This document shows positions 10,419-21,300 of a DNA stretch of 64,000 nucleotides, in pieces (within the stretch, counting starts at the first letter, position 1; every line of letters starts with the position of its first letter). The translations under genes and the position numbers were made by a program. The DNA comes from Drosophila pseudoobscura (Eukaryota; Arthropoda; Insecta; Diptera; Drosophilidae). The notes beneath the pieces are model-generated. The model was given only the letters and a program-made list of their open reading frames with translations. It did no database searches and was not told the DNA's origin. The stretch is taken from positions 14,827,001 through 14,891,000 of the forward strand of contig NC_046683.1 in NCBI RefSeq assembly GCF_009870125.1, read 5' to 3'.

Positions 10419-10800
10419 ATGAAGATACTCTTTGAGCCAAACAAATCAGTGAAATCATACAGGTCGTCATCATCAAACAGAGAGTTTTTTCCAACTAATC
10501 TCTCTGAGAGTTTGTTCGGCTGCATCAATGGCTTGACAAATATATTATCTAAATCCAAATCATCGTCATCGAATGGTAAGGATCTAAGCTTTTGTTCTGG
10601 TGTCTTTGGCTCGGGCGAAAAGGAGCTTAGGAATTTTTCAACGGTTTCGCAGGCTTTTTGGGAAGATTTTGACTCGGCTTGGCACTCAAAGACGACGGCC
10701 CGTCATAAAATATGGGACTAGACAGAATGGGTCTCAACGGTAGACTGTAACAGTTTTGGGCTTGGGCAGAGTTGATACAATCTCATTGATCTGCTTGGCT
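10419..10800 (-). pseudogene. Gene fragment with FAM21-like acidic motifs
   Basis: On the minus strand, two frames of the same decayed gene are visible. One reads PILSSPIFYDGPSSLSAKPS, the other SFSPEPKTPEQKLRS, PFDDDDLDLDNIF, NSLFDDDDLYDFTDLFGS. Repeated LF-acidic-LF motifs (SLFDDDDLYDFTDLFG) are characteristic of the WASH-complex subunit FAM21 tail, where they bind retromer or capping protein. There is at least one frame change and stops, so it is not an intact gene. It abuts the arrow copy at about 10801-10815 (minus-strand order: arrow, then this). The FAM21 assignment is from motif style only. Confidence 0.35.
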
Positions 10801-11800
10801 GATATGCAAAGCTGTCGGAAGGTGGAATAGGATATTTTTAGTCTAAGAATTTGGGCAGATATCGTGTCTTTCCAATCACCTTGTTGATGGCACAGTGAAA
10901 GCCTCTTGGCCGCTTGCAGCAGTCGGCCTCATCGTGGACATTTTCACAGTTGTCACAGGTAGCATCGCAGATCAGAGCCTTGTCGAAGCACTCGCCGGAT
11001 TGGCAGCTGAACTGATCCACCCGGCATGTGGGACATTCCACTTCAGCCGACTTGTCCGGGAAGTCATTTGGCCGTCACAGCGCCAGGAGGCGGGTACGCA
11101 GTCCTTATTCATGTCACCATTCTCCGTCATTGGGGACGTGCACGTGAAATCTGGCCCAAAGGCCGGACACACGCCGTAGTTCTCCATGTCCTCCAGTAGC
11201 ATCAGATGCTTGGGGCACGAGCAGACGTCGCGCGTGTGACACCCCTCTGGCTATGCAGTTTTGGAAACACACGGCCCGGATGTCAGTGAACTGCGACAGA
11301 CGTTGCAGCTCCACGGAACAATGCTCTCCGTTGACAGTGATCCATTCCACTCCGGTCTTGTCCTCCAGCCAGTACACAAATCTCCCCAAGGCGGCAATGT
11401 TGCGAGGCTTTCCGAGTCCCCGGTATCGTTGACGCCTACGCATTCACCCTGAAAGATAAAAGAGGCAACGTTTAAGGAACACTACTGTGCGGATGGTCAC
11501 GTTAATGCTGTTGGAGTAGGAGCAGGTTCAGAAGAGCAGCCGCCCAATGATGTCGAGTGCAATGTCGAACGGCTGTCCGGAGCTTGCCAAGAGGCTCACC
11601 TTTGTGCCATTTGCCAGAGAACCCTTGATGCTGTGACTCCTGCCTTCAATCTGCAAAAAGAAAAAGAAGGATTAGGGATATTAGGGACACCGCGCTCAGC
11701 GTCTGCTAATCCTTCTTACCCAGTAAACGTAATGCGAGATCGGATCATAGTCCACAGTAGTTCTTGCAGGAGACCCCGTCCTTGGCCAGCTGGTAGGGCC
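10801..11800 (-). pseudogene. Partial, decayed copy of arrow (LRP5/6), copy 1
   Basis: Minus-strand pieces match the Wnt co-receptor arrow. In order they are [11 protein letters not shown]-type propeller sequence, [49 protein letters not shown], and LDL-receptor A repeats (CRVDQFSCQSGECFDKALIC, HDEADCCKRPRGF). Introns are still present: a GTAAGA-TTTTTGCAG intron just before IEGRSHS and a further one ending CTTTCAG near 11452. This is therefore a DNA-level copy, not a retrocopy. A large part of the beta-propeller region is missing: sequence jumps directly from ...RNIA to ALGRFVYW. Several frame breaks exist, for example one A lost in the GGAAAGCC stretch near 11415. At about 10815 it runs into the FAM21-like fragment. 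Confidence 0.75.
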
Positions 11801-12404
11801 CCTGTTCGTCTTCTTCCTTTTTCAGTTGTTTTTCAATTAAATTCGTCTTTTGGGGGGCTGAGACAGGGCGGAGTAGTGGGCCACAACAGCGCCAAAGTCC
11901 ACGGGAAAATTTTCCCCACAAATCCAATTGAGATGGCAGTGCTTCGATAAGTCGCCATAGCTGATCGCTAGTGTTGGTTATAAAATTGAAACCGATGCTG
12001 TTGTTGATTATTTTAATATCGAAGAATATCGATAGGCTAACGTTAATTGTGGAACCTATTTGAGGAGCGCGCAAAGTTTAAAATCTCCTGCTATGGCGAA
12101 TCAATGAAAGGTGATTCGTAGGGGTTTGGTGTGTGTGTGTCTGTGCTTTCCACACGCCAGATCTCTCCACCCCGGCCAACCGTGTGCCTTTATCACACTC
12201 GGTCACGAATCATGACGAATGTGTTATCTTATCGTCGTCGGCAACCGCAAGCTCAAAATCCCCATGCGGGCCCCCGGTGCCAAGCGTGGCTACGGATTTT
12301 TCGTCAGTCCAGTTTCAACTTTACTCCGTGTCGCTACTCTAACGCCCCACCTTCCTTAAGTTAACCCACATTTTGAGTCCGCAATCAAATATCAAATATC
12401 CAAC

Positions 12405-14154
12405 ATGAACTTCTATTTGCTGGTGATTGCGTCCCTGTGTTTTCTGACCTACATCAGTTGTGGTAAATCTTTGTTCCGTAATTTTACTTCGCCTACATTT
12501 TCATATATTTTTGTTGACTTCGGTTTGAGTTATAAGTGCATTATATAAGAAAGTGTGATAAGCGGCGGCCACCATAAACACATAACAAATCGAACAAATC
12601 GAAATTGCGTATCTTATCAATTGCCCACCGAGTCCATGGTAACTGTGTTCACGGTGTAACGCTCTGCTACGTATCTGTGTGGGTGTCTTGTGTCGTGGTG
12701 TGCGTGTTCACTGCATGCCGGCAACAACGAAATATTTTCCAGATATATGTACATATTTTATATATATACATGCAGATCGTATGACGTTTATGCCTCTTTC
12801 TCTCTTTTTTTGTTTGTGCTTGTGTTTTTGTTCCATAATGGAATGCACTGAAGAATATGTATAATATAAACATGGATATCTCTATTAATTTAGACGGAAA
12901 TACTGCTTGATTTCCTTGAGATTTAGATGGACTTAAGTGCAAGGACTGCAGATACATTTGGAGGTTGAGGTTGGAATGTGTAGGGTATTCGGTAGATGTA
13001 CAAGTATTTCCTTGTCGGGGAGTTTCTTGCCAAACAATTGGAGTACTTTTGGGGCGCAAAATTTGATTTTATTTTTAGGTGTATTTGCTGGGCTTATCTT
13101 GTGTGGAGACCTATGTACATACACAGCTTAAATATATGTTAGTTGACTCATTCGTCGGTCTATGTACCGTGTTCGACTCACTTGCTCGATAAGAATCGAT
13201 GGCTACGGTAGAGAGAAAACGAGATAACAGCAAGCCCCATACAGTACAGTGCGTGCCGCGATCATGGGGCAGGGCGGGTGAAAATCGTAGAAAATCAAAC
13301 GAAAACCAATCGAAAGTCCCAAATGGAGTGTCCTTCATGTACGTTTGACAGGTTGCCCACTGTACTGGAGAGTTCGGGCTGGTGTAGCATAGCTGGTGCT
13401 GGATGGTACTTCGAAGGCTATACAAAAATTAATCTAATCTAATCAGGTTTAGCCATGACTCAAAGCAAACGCAACGTTCCACTCGCTAAATTCGCAGATG
13501 GCTGTCTCCAGTGCAATTCGAAAACGGAGCCCCGTTGCGCCACCGATCCGCTCAGCTTATTCACCAAGAACTGCTCAGAGTCCACCGGCGGAGCCGAGTG
13601 CTACGTGCGCGTCATCAAAGGTGAGTACAACTCCTACAACTGTCGAATGCACTGTTTTCCAAAAGTATATCTGATCCACAGATGGCTACACCGTGCGCGG
13701 CTGTGTGAAAGATCTGGACAATGCCACCAAGGCCAACTGCAACAACGAGCTGGAGTGCCAGATCTGTACGTACGCGGAGGGCTGCAACCGTCAGATGTTC
13801 CCCTCCTCGCGCGCCCAGTGCCTCCAGTGCTCGGGCAACTCCACCTCCTCGAGCTGCGCCACCCAGGTGTACGAGCACGCCTCCATCTGTCCCATCTATA
13901 AGCTGGGCGACCTCTGCTACATTCGCAACAGCAACCGCACCGCGGACGGGTCCTTCCAGCGCGGCTGCCTTACCAGCGCCCAGGCCAACAAGCAGTGCAT
14001 CAAGGACGGCCACTGCTTCACGTGCACGGGGCGCGGCTGCAACTTCCTGCAGGCCAACGATACCCTGATTCCCCTGGCCCGCGACTCCAGCGCCCAGCTG
14101 GTGCTCTCGATGTCTCTGCTCCTCTGCGGCCTCCTCGTCGCCTGGATGCTGTAG
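12405..14154 (+). CDS. GPI-anchored Ly6/DUF753-type cysteine-rich protein
   Basis: There are three exons: 12405-12462, 13498-13620 and 13682-14154; all join in phase 1. The product is 217 residues. Exon 1 is a signal peptide (MNFYLLVIASLCFLTYISC). The mature protein has two to three cysteine-rich units with Ly6/DUF753 spacing. One starts DGCLQCNSKTEPRCATDP, another CQICTYAEGCNRQMFPSS leading into CLQCSGNSTSSSCAT, and the third ends CFTCTGRGCNFLQ. The C-terminus is a hydrophobic tail (LVLSMSLLLCGLLVAWML), as in GPI-anchored proteins. Secreted or surface Ly6-like function is inferred from the family; no specific ligand is suggested. The intron of about 1 kb after the signal exon is typical. Codon use is strongly GC-rich at third positions, supporting expression. 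Confidence 0.85.
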
Positions 14155-14159
14155 GAGCC

Positions 14160-15185
14160 CAGCCCTCTCTCTCTCTCCATCTCTCTTGCTGGGGACATTG
14201 AAAGCCACATTTTTCCTTCAGAATTACATATATACTATTCTATTAGATATTCATTTGTTTTTTTTTTGTATTTTGTAATTATATAAAAATCACACTCTGC
14301 CTTTGTTTGCTTTGAACCACGAAAACTGAGAGACGAAAGCAAAAATAAAGATGAAAATGTAATGGAAAAGAGGGAAACAATATTGATCAAAACACTTTTG
14401 TTTGCTTTCGATTTTATGGGGTGTCAACGGTCGGGGCACTTCAGCACTTGACACCCCCCAAAAAAATGCAGTTGACAGTTCACTGTCCCCCCCCCGTTCC
14501 CACTTCCCTTGGCGTGGCAGCGAACCGGAAGCTCTCCGCCAATGAGGGGGTGCATAAATGTGTCGACGCCTTCAAAATGTTTGTCAATTATTTTTCATTG
14601 CCTTTGGGTTTGTCGGTTCTCTCCTGCCTGGGGGCATTTCCAATTGAACCATCGCTCGCTATGTGAAAATAGATCATCCAATAAGATGGGGAGATATATA
14701 TCCAGATATATCCATGTGACGGGAATCCGTTCAGTTGATGTGTCCTGAATAATAATGGATACTAGCTCTGGACAATGTACAGTGTAGGAGCCCCAATCTC
14801 GATCAGAACTAAGGATAAAGGTAAGTCCATCAATATATGGAATAAATCAACACTTGTAACGAGAAACTGCTAGAATGTTTTGATATTTCAATATCCGACT
14901 GATTATATCCTAACTTTTGAGCACAACTTTGTTTTTGCATGGACAAAGATGGAGAACTGAATGTCCTTGCGGAATCCGGGTATAGGTGTACATTTTGAAA
15001 TGGAAAGAATTTATATATATTTATTATACTTCCTGGGAATGCTGAAACGAAAATTTAGAGTTTTTTGAAGGATTGAATTTTGGGGGAATAAAGTTAGAAT
15101 TTGGAAACATACTTTATTTTTGTTTAGAGCGTGCGCTCCTTGGATTGGTGTAGCTTAGGGTGGATTATCATTGATTTGTCTAGGT
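14160..15185. other. 3' flank of the Ly6 gene and intergenic
   Basis: A poly-T/A-rich 3' flank with AATAAA near 14344, a C-run at 14488-14496, then AT-rich sequence. No gene is seen. Confidence 0.4.
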
Positions 15186-15187
15186 CC

Positions 15188-15859
15188 TCATTGCTCCTCC
15201 AGCTTTTCCGGAACAATGTCCAAGCTAGTATTTTCTTCCAGGGGCTCATCCTTGAAGGGTAGCTCGTCAAAAGATTTCATATCGGATTTTTGACGGCGGA
15301 AGATGGCCATCAAGTCGAGCTCATCATCTGATAGGTCAGAGCACTCTTCCACCTCCTTCTCATCATCCTCCTGGAACTGCTCCCCAACGCCGGCTCCCGG
15401 GCGGCCCGCCAGCACGACCTCAGCAACGGAGGGAGCGGCGGTGGAGGCTGGGAACTTTGCACCTCTGGCACGGCCAAGACGTGGGTCCTGGCCGCTCGAC
15501 CTCGACTTGGTCGAGGTGCCGCCTTTCTTCAACATCTGGTCATAGCTCTCCGACCTGCCGCCGTGACCGGTTCGACCCTCCAGCACGCTCAATTCCCCGC
15601 TGAGCTCCAGTTCGCTGAACCTCTTCCGGGTGCAGATGACCGGCTGCCAATAGAGCTCCAGCGTGGACAGCGGCCTGACACCGGCTTCCTCGAGCTGTAC
15701 GCTGTTTTTCAGTATTTTTGTCCTGAAGACCAATCGACTGAAGCCCATGGGGACGCCCAGCGCGCGACCGATGCGGATCTTCAGTTCGCCAGCGGTGCCA
15801 AAGTGGCCGGTCTTAAAGGGAGTCCTCTTGCCATCACGTGTTTGAACATAGATCTGCAT
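15188..15859 (-). CDS. Ubiquitin-like-domain protein, intronless, uncharacterised
   Basis: It encodes 223 residues from one exon. Residues 1-73 align by eye to ubiquitin. MQIYVQTRDGKRT matches the first strand. FGTAGELKIRIGRALGVP matches the helix region, with GVP where ubiquitin has GIP. SRLVFRTKILKNSVQLEEAGV matches the RLIFAGKQLEDG region, and STLELYW matches STLHLVL. There is no terminal Gly-Gly, so it is a fixed UBL domain, not a conjugated modifier. The remainder is low complexity and acidic (EDDEKEVEECSDLSDDELDL), ending with a charged tail. Absence of introns and a GC-rich coding part raise the possibility of an old retrogene. I do not recognise a named orthologue. Confidence 0.7.
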   Translation of the reverse strand: MQIYVQTRDGKRTPFKTGHFGTAGELKIRIGRALGVPMGFSRLVFRTKILKNSVQLEEAGVRPLSTLELYWQPVICTRKRFSELELSGELSVLEGRTGHGGRSESYDQMLKKGGTSTKSRSSGQDPRLGRARGAKFPASTAAPSVAEVVLAGRPGAGVGEQFQEDDEKEVEECSDLSDDELDLMAIFRRQKSDMKSFDELPFKDEPLEENTSLDIVPEKLEEQ

Positions 15860-15899
15860 ATTGTGACCTGAGCAGTTTTGAATTTTCTATGCGATGATG

Positions 15900-18300
15900 G
15901 TTAATTCCAAAAAAATACTGAATGATCGGGGGCAAATGTGAATTTAGACGCCTGGATAATATGTAAATAAAAATTCTGAGCTTGCTAATATTAAGGATAT
16001 GTGTAAATATATATATCGGAAGCCCATTTTTTGAACTGAAAAATCATTTTTAATGCTCTCCCGATCTACGCAGATCGAATCGTTTCTCCGAATATTCACA
16101 ATTTGAATTCCATTTGTTTATGGCTAAACAAATGATTAACAAATAATGTAATAACCAGAAAAGCATTCAACAATTTATGAATTATTTATGTAGTCTCCAT
16201 TCCGAAAACCACTTAACTCAAAATAATGGTAAACAGAGCGGCGCTGTGGCTGGGGGGGCCATTACCCATAAATGGCCAATGGATAAGTCCTGGGCGCAAC
16301 TGGATGCAAAGATTTATGCCCATAGGAATCCGTAGAGTGCGATCCGTATAAACAAATCGCGTCAGGTGTACAGGGTGTAGGTGTAGGGCTCCGACCAGGT
16401 ATGGCGGCTGCCTGCTGCATTTGGGCCGTTAATTGAATGCCGTGTGGCTGATGAAAAGCAGACACCGAAAAAAAAACAGGAGAAACAAATCGTTCGCTTT
16501 GATCGGTTCGGCATGGTTCGGTTCGGTTCGCATCGGATCGGATCGGATCCCCCCCGTGGGCTCATGCCAAACAGACGCCATTTTACTCTCTATGTCTCTC
16601 TCTCTCTCACTCCCACTCGCTCGCAGTCTGTCTCCCTCCTCTCGCTGGCTATTCCGTATTCCTCTTTACGGTTTATTTAGTGTCGAGGTTATGGCGCAAT
16701 TTGTATTTATGGGCACCACTAGGCGGCAGCATCACTGCCAACACTGCCACCACTGCCACCATGTGGTGGCAGTCCAATTAAACGCATTTTCCAAATGACT
16801 CAGGTCAGCCAGCCACCCACCCAGCCAGCACACGCCCACTCGCGCGCAGCCCCCACCACAGAGCAGACCCAAAGATCGCCTCCGCTAGAAGACCACGCCT
16901 CCTGGGAGAACACGGCACAGAGAGAGCATCCGTGGAGAGTACAGTAAAGCCTGACCTGGTGGCCAACGATTAACGAACGATTGAAACATTTATTATAAAA
17001 TGGATCACTGCCTGCGAACCGACTACTTCAGTGTCCCTCTGTCAGACCTTCTTGACATCGGAAAAACATAAACACTTCTTTGTCAAGGATCAACAGACAA
17101 GTGCATACAAAAAAACTGTATGTTTAGGCTTAATTTAAATTGAAATGTTATAGGGATAGATAGATAGAGCCATGGGTAGCTCCACTGTACATATCCCCCA
17201 GCTAATCGATGTCTCTTTCGCGCCCTATGCTCTACGCCGAAGAGCACATCGGTTCTGCCCGGCCATAAAGAACGTACGGACAGCGAAGAGCAAACAGATG
17301 TCGACCCAAATCGATTGAGAGGCCCCCGGAAGGAGGAGACGCCTCAGGCAGAGCCACAGCCATTGGTCGACTGATCGGCATATGGACTCTGTCTAAATTT
17401 GGATGCTGCTGGCAGCGATTGGCAGAACGGGAAGAGGGAGAGGAACCAGAGCAGATCCATTGGATGGGCGAGATCTTTCAGAGCTGCAGTCAGTCTCCGG
17501 CAGAGATCTCATTCGGCAGACAAGCGCCTGACGGAACGGATGTGTGTGCAACGCTGCGATCGGTTCAGATCAGTGGATCTTCTTCAGATCAGTATCAGTT
17601 CAATTGAGATCAGTTCGGTGTTCGGTGTTCGGTATAGATAGATAAATGCCTATTCGCGTGTGTACACTCGATCGACAAAAATCACTTCACACTTGGCCGG
17701 AAGAAGGTGGCAATTGAGACAACTCAACGCCTCCGACAAAAGCGAAGCGAGATTTCTGCAAAGAAACAACAAAAATAAGGAAACAAATAAAAGAAGTTCA
17801 AGTCAATCAATCGATCGATCGAACAGTGATCGATCACGCCGAAAATTTTCGCCAGTCAACGCCAGCGGGCCATAAAACAGAAGCGGATGATTTGAAACAA
17901 AGAAAAAACAAGACAACATTTGGTGGAAAATTGCCTCAAAGTGTTGAAGCGTCTGCGAAAATAAGGAAAACCCAAATGAGAATACAAATTTTTTTTTTCC
18001 GTTGATTTCGCTCTCGATTCTGATTGACAACCTCCAGCCTCGAATCGTAGCTTTTTGCAGTGTACTCCCATGATTGTGTGTGTGCGTGTGTGTTCTGTGT
18101 GTGTGCGCGGATTCAATAATCAAATCTGACAACTGCGCGAAAAACGTTTGAGATCAAAACAACAACTAGCCCAGCAAAACCAAATAAATGGGCCCAGAAT
18201 TCAGTGAGACTTACTTTTTTTTATCGTGATAGTCAAAAGTTGCCACCAATTGACCACCAGATATACATAGATACGCCAATAAGCATATCGAGGGATTAAT
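15900..18300. other. Upstream region of org-1
   Basis: No coding sequence is recognised. The stretch contains GGTTCGGTTCGG and ATCGGATCGG runs (16500-16550), CT-rich stretches (16590-16640), ACTGCCACC repeats (16735-16765), GATCAGATCAG-type words (17560-17620) and ATCGATCGATCG (17811-17822). It likely holds the org-1 promoter and 5' UTR plus enhancers, given the developmental nature of the gene (inference). Confidence 0.4.
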
Positions 18301-18310
18301 ACGGGCTCAA

Positions 18311-21300
18311 ATGACTCACCTGATGGGTCCCACGGAGTGCGCCAGCGCCATGATGAGCACCTCGATGCCCTTCCTGGACAACGGCCTGGGCCCCAACCTA
18401 ACGGATTACAGCTGCTATGCGAATGATTACTGGACCACGCCCTACATGACCGGCGGCCTCAGCCCCATGAAACAGATCGAAGGTGAGTCTCCTCCAATCA
18501 GATGCACTCTGTAGCCAAAGGTTTTTGGTAGAAAACTGCGCTGGGATTTACCGAAACAACCATAAAAATCCCGTGTACCCCATTTCATTTGGGCCCCACT
18601 CGGAAAAATCAGCATAAGATGAGCTTCTGGACAAGGAATCGGCGCTTTGATGGTACATCAGATGTGCATCAGAGGGCTTTATATAAAGCTTACTTAGTCT
18701 TAAATCTAACATCTATAGATTATTCCAAAACAAAATTTAAATGTGCATTAGAATGAGGAAATTCCGATTGAAAGATTACCATTCCTTTGTTTAAACTAAT
18801 TATTGAAACATTTCGAAAATGGGTGGGTTCAGCATTTCGGGAACAGAAGAGGTTTTTGGAGGAAATTTATGTTACTGGTAATCACAGGACGATTATTCGC
18901 TGGATGTCGAAATATTTATAGTACTTTTTCCTCCACCTACAAAAATCAAATTAAATCTTCAACTTATTGAAGAATATTCCAGGAAAGATTGAGGTACTTT
19001 TTGTAATAGATAATATCATTTTGGAAAGCAAAACGGAATAATATTATTTTGTTTTATTCAAATGAGGAAAACTTTCAAACTTGAAATCATTTGGAAAGAT
19101 ATATTTATACCCTTTGAAATATTTCCTAAATAATTGCTTATCGCTTCGAAAAATGTACCAAATCCATTTCGCAATTCAATAATGATTACTTTCAATTTTG
19201 AAGTATTTGAAAATGCTCGACTCAGCTTTTGAAAAATTTGCTGAAAATTTGTCCCGAGGGCCACCGCCAAAGTGGAGCTCATAAGTGGTTTTTCTTGGGC
19301 TCTTTTTATCGAGCCCCGATGGATTTGAGTGCCGTTTCGGATACAGTAATTACCAAAATACACGAACCATGGCAGCAGCCACCACAGAATGCAGAGAAGG
19401 CACAGAAGGCAGAGCAATTAGCTCGGACTTCTCTGCGAGATTGCGATTCTCAAGTGGCATTTTTCTCTGCCTCTGCCTCTGCCTCTGCCTCCGCCTCTGT
19501 TGTTGTTGTTTGATGTTTTTGTGTGACAGAAAAACGATTTGTTGTGCCAAACGTTAATTGATTTTAGAATTCATTCGTGAAGCACTCAGAACAACAGCGA
19601 GAACGTGGAGCCAGCGATAAAAAAGCAAACAAAACAAAAAAAAAAAACAGTGCAAGGAATGGAGCCGAAAAAGTGTGTCTCATTAAGCGACAATTGATGG
19701 CGGGAAACCGTCGAGCCAGAGGCACCAGAGGCACCAGAGGCACCAGAGTCGACCTGTCATGGGTCATTGGCAACGATCCCAGGGAACGACCCGCAACTCT
19801 GCCACTCTGCCACTCGTTGCCGCGAATCGTTGACAATTAATTGCAAAATTTACTTGCAACCAGAAGCCGCACAGCCCTTCCGCCGGCGCCACCGCCGCCG
19901 CCCGGGGCCGCCCGAGGCCCGGGGCCCTTGAGGGGAGAAAACTAAATTTAGAGCAGGCGTCTCAATCAGCAGCCGCTGCTCTGACGCCTTTTTATAATTG
20001 GATATGTTGTCCCATTTGTTCCGTTTTGTTCAGTTTTTGCCCAGCGAAAGTCGGCTCATTATATAGCCAGATCGGTTGAGGGTGAGGGCTAGGGTATAGA
20101 GCGTGTATCTGGTGAATCTGCGCCGGCGTGGCGTCTCCATTACCGCAGGTCTTCCGTGTCTTCCACTTTAAATCGCATAAATCAAATTAAATATGAAATT
20201 AGCAAATCTCAGCTGCTTTATATCCATTCGGTTGGCTTGTGTGTGATTTATAGGCGAATATTTTCCGCTCATTTGTCAAAGAACAGCCAAAGTAGGTTGA
20301 AACAAGAATAATCTTGGGAGATGCATTATTTCCAATGTAGAATAACCAAAAACCGACATGTACTAATTACAGCCTGCATTCAGACGGCTGGCAAGGATCG
20401 CAGCTCCTACAAGCCCCTGGAACAGATCGATGCCAAATTGGCCGACATCGAGACGCACAGCATGGGCAGCAGTGGCACGGCGGCAGGATCCAGCAGCAGC
20501 AACAGCAACAGCAGCAGCAGCTCCCTCAGCCACCCCAATGGCGGCTGCCAGGAGCAGCAGTCCTCGCTGCTCCACCAGGAGTATGCCGGCGGCAGCAGCG
20601 AGGCCACAGGCGGAGCAGCATTGGTGTCGGGCCCAGGGGACAGCACACCGGCGGGAGCACCTTCCGCCGCGGGCACACCAGCCAAGAAATACAAAAATCA
20701 ACACAAAAAAGACAACAACAGTTTGGAAAATAGTTCTGTAAAAGCCAACAACAATCACAGCACCAGCAGCAATGCCAAAGGGGTAAGAAGGAGTAACACT
20801 TAGTGATTCCATTCATCGATCATCAAATAACCATATTCTAACGAGATCTAAAAAGAATGCACACATCATTTCAACTTCGAAATACTCGTTTCGAATCCCA
20901 CATCCCACTACTTCAATTCAATTCTTACAGAGTCTTATAAATTAAATTAACAATATTCTAGTTCCTTAATAGATCGGCATTGGGTGTATAATGTTCTTTA
21001 TAAATAAGTACTATGATCTTCACATAAATATATGATGTATGATTTACATCGGACACTCATCGTTTATTCGTTTATTCATTTCTTATAACTATCGTTAGGA
21101 ATCAGAGCCAGTGCATCCATCGCTGGCCCAGGCCATTGTTGTGCTGGAGACGAAGGCGCTGTGGGATCAGTTCCATGCCCAGGGCACCGAGATGATCATC
21201 ACGAAGACGGGTCGTCGCATGTTTCCCACGTTTCAGGTGCGGATCGGGGGCCTCGATCCCCATGCCACCTACATCTGCATGATGGACTTTGTGCCCATGG

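Noticed and set aside
12667-13059. 130-codon minus-strand frame
   Set aside because: Lies in the first intron of the Ly6/DUF753 gene, AT-rich and without domain features.
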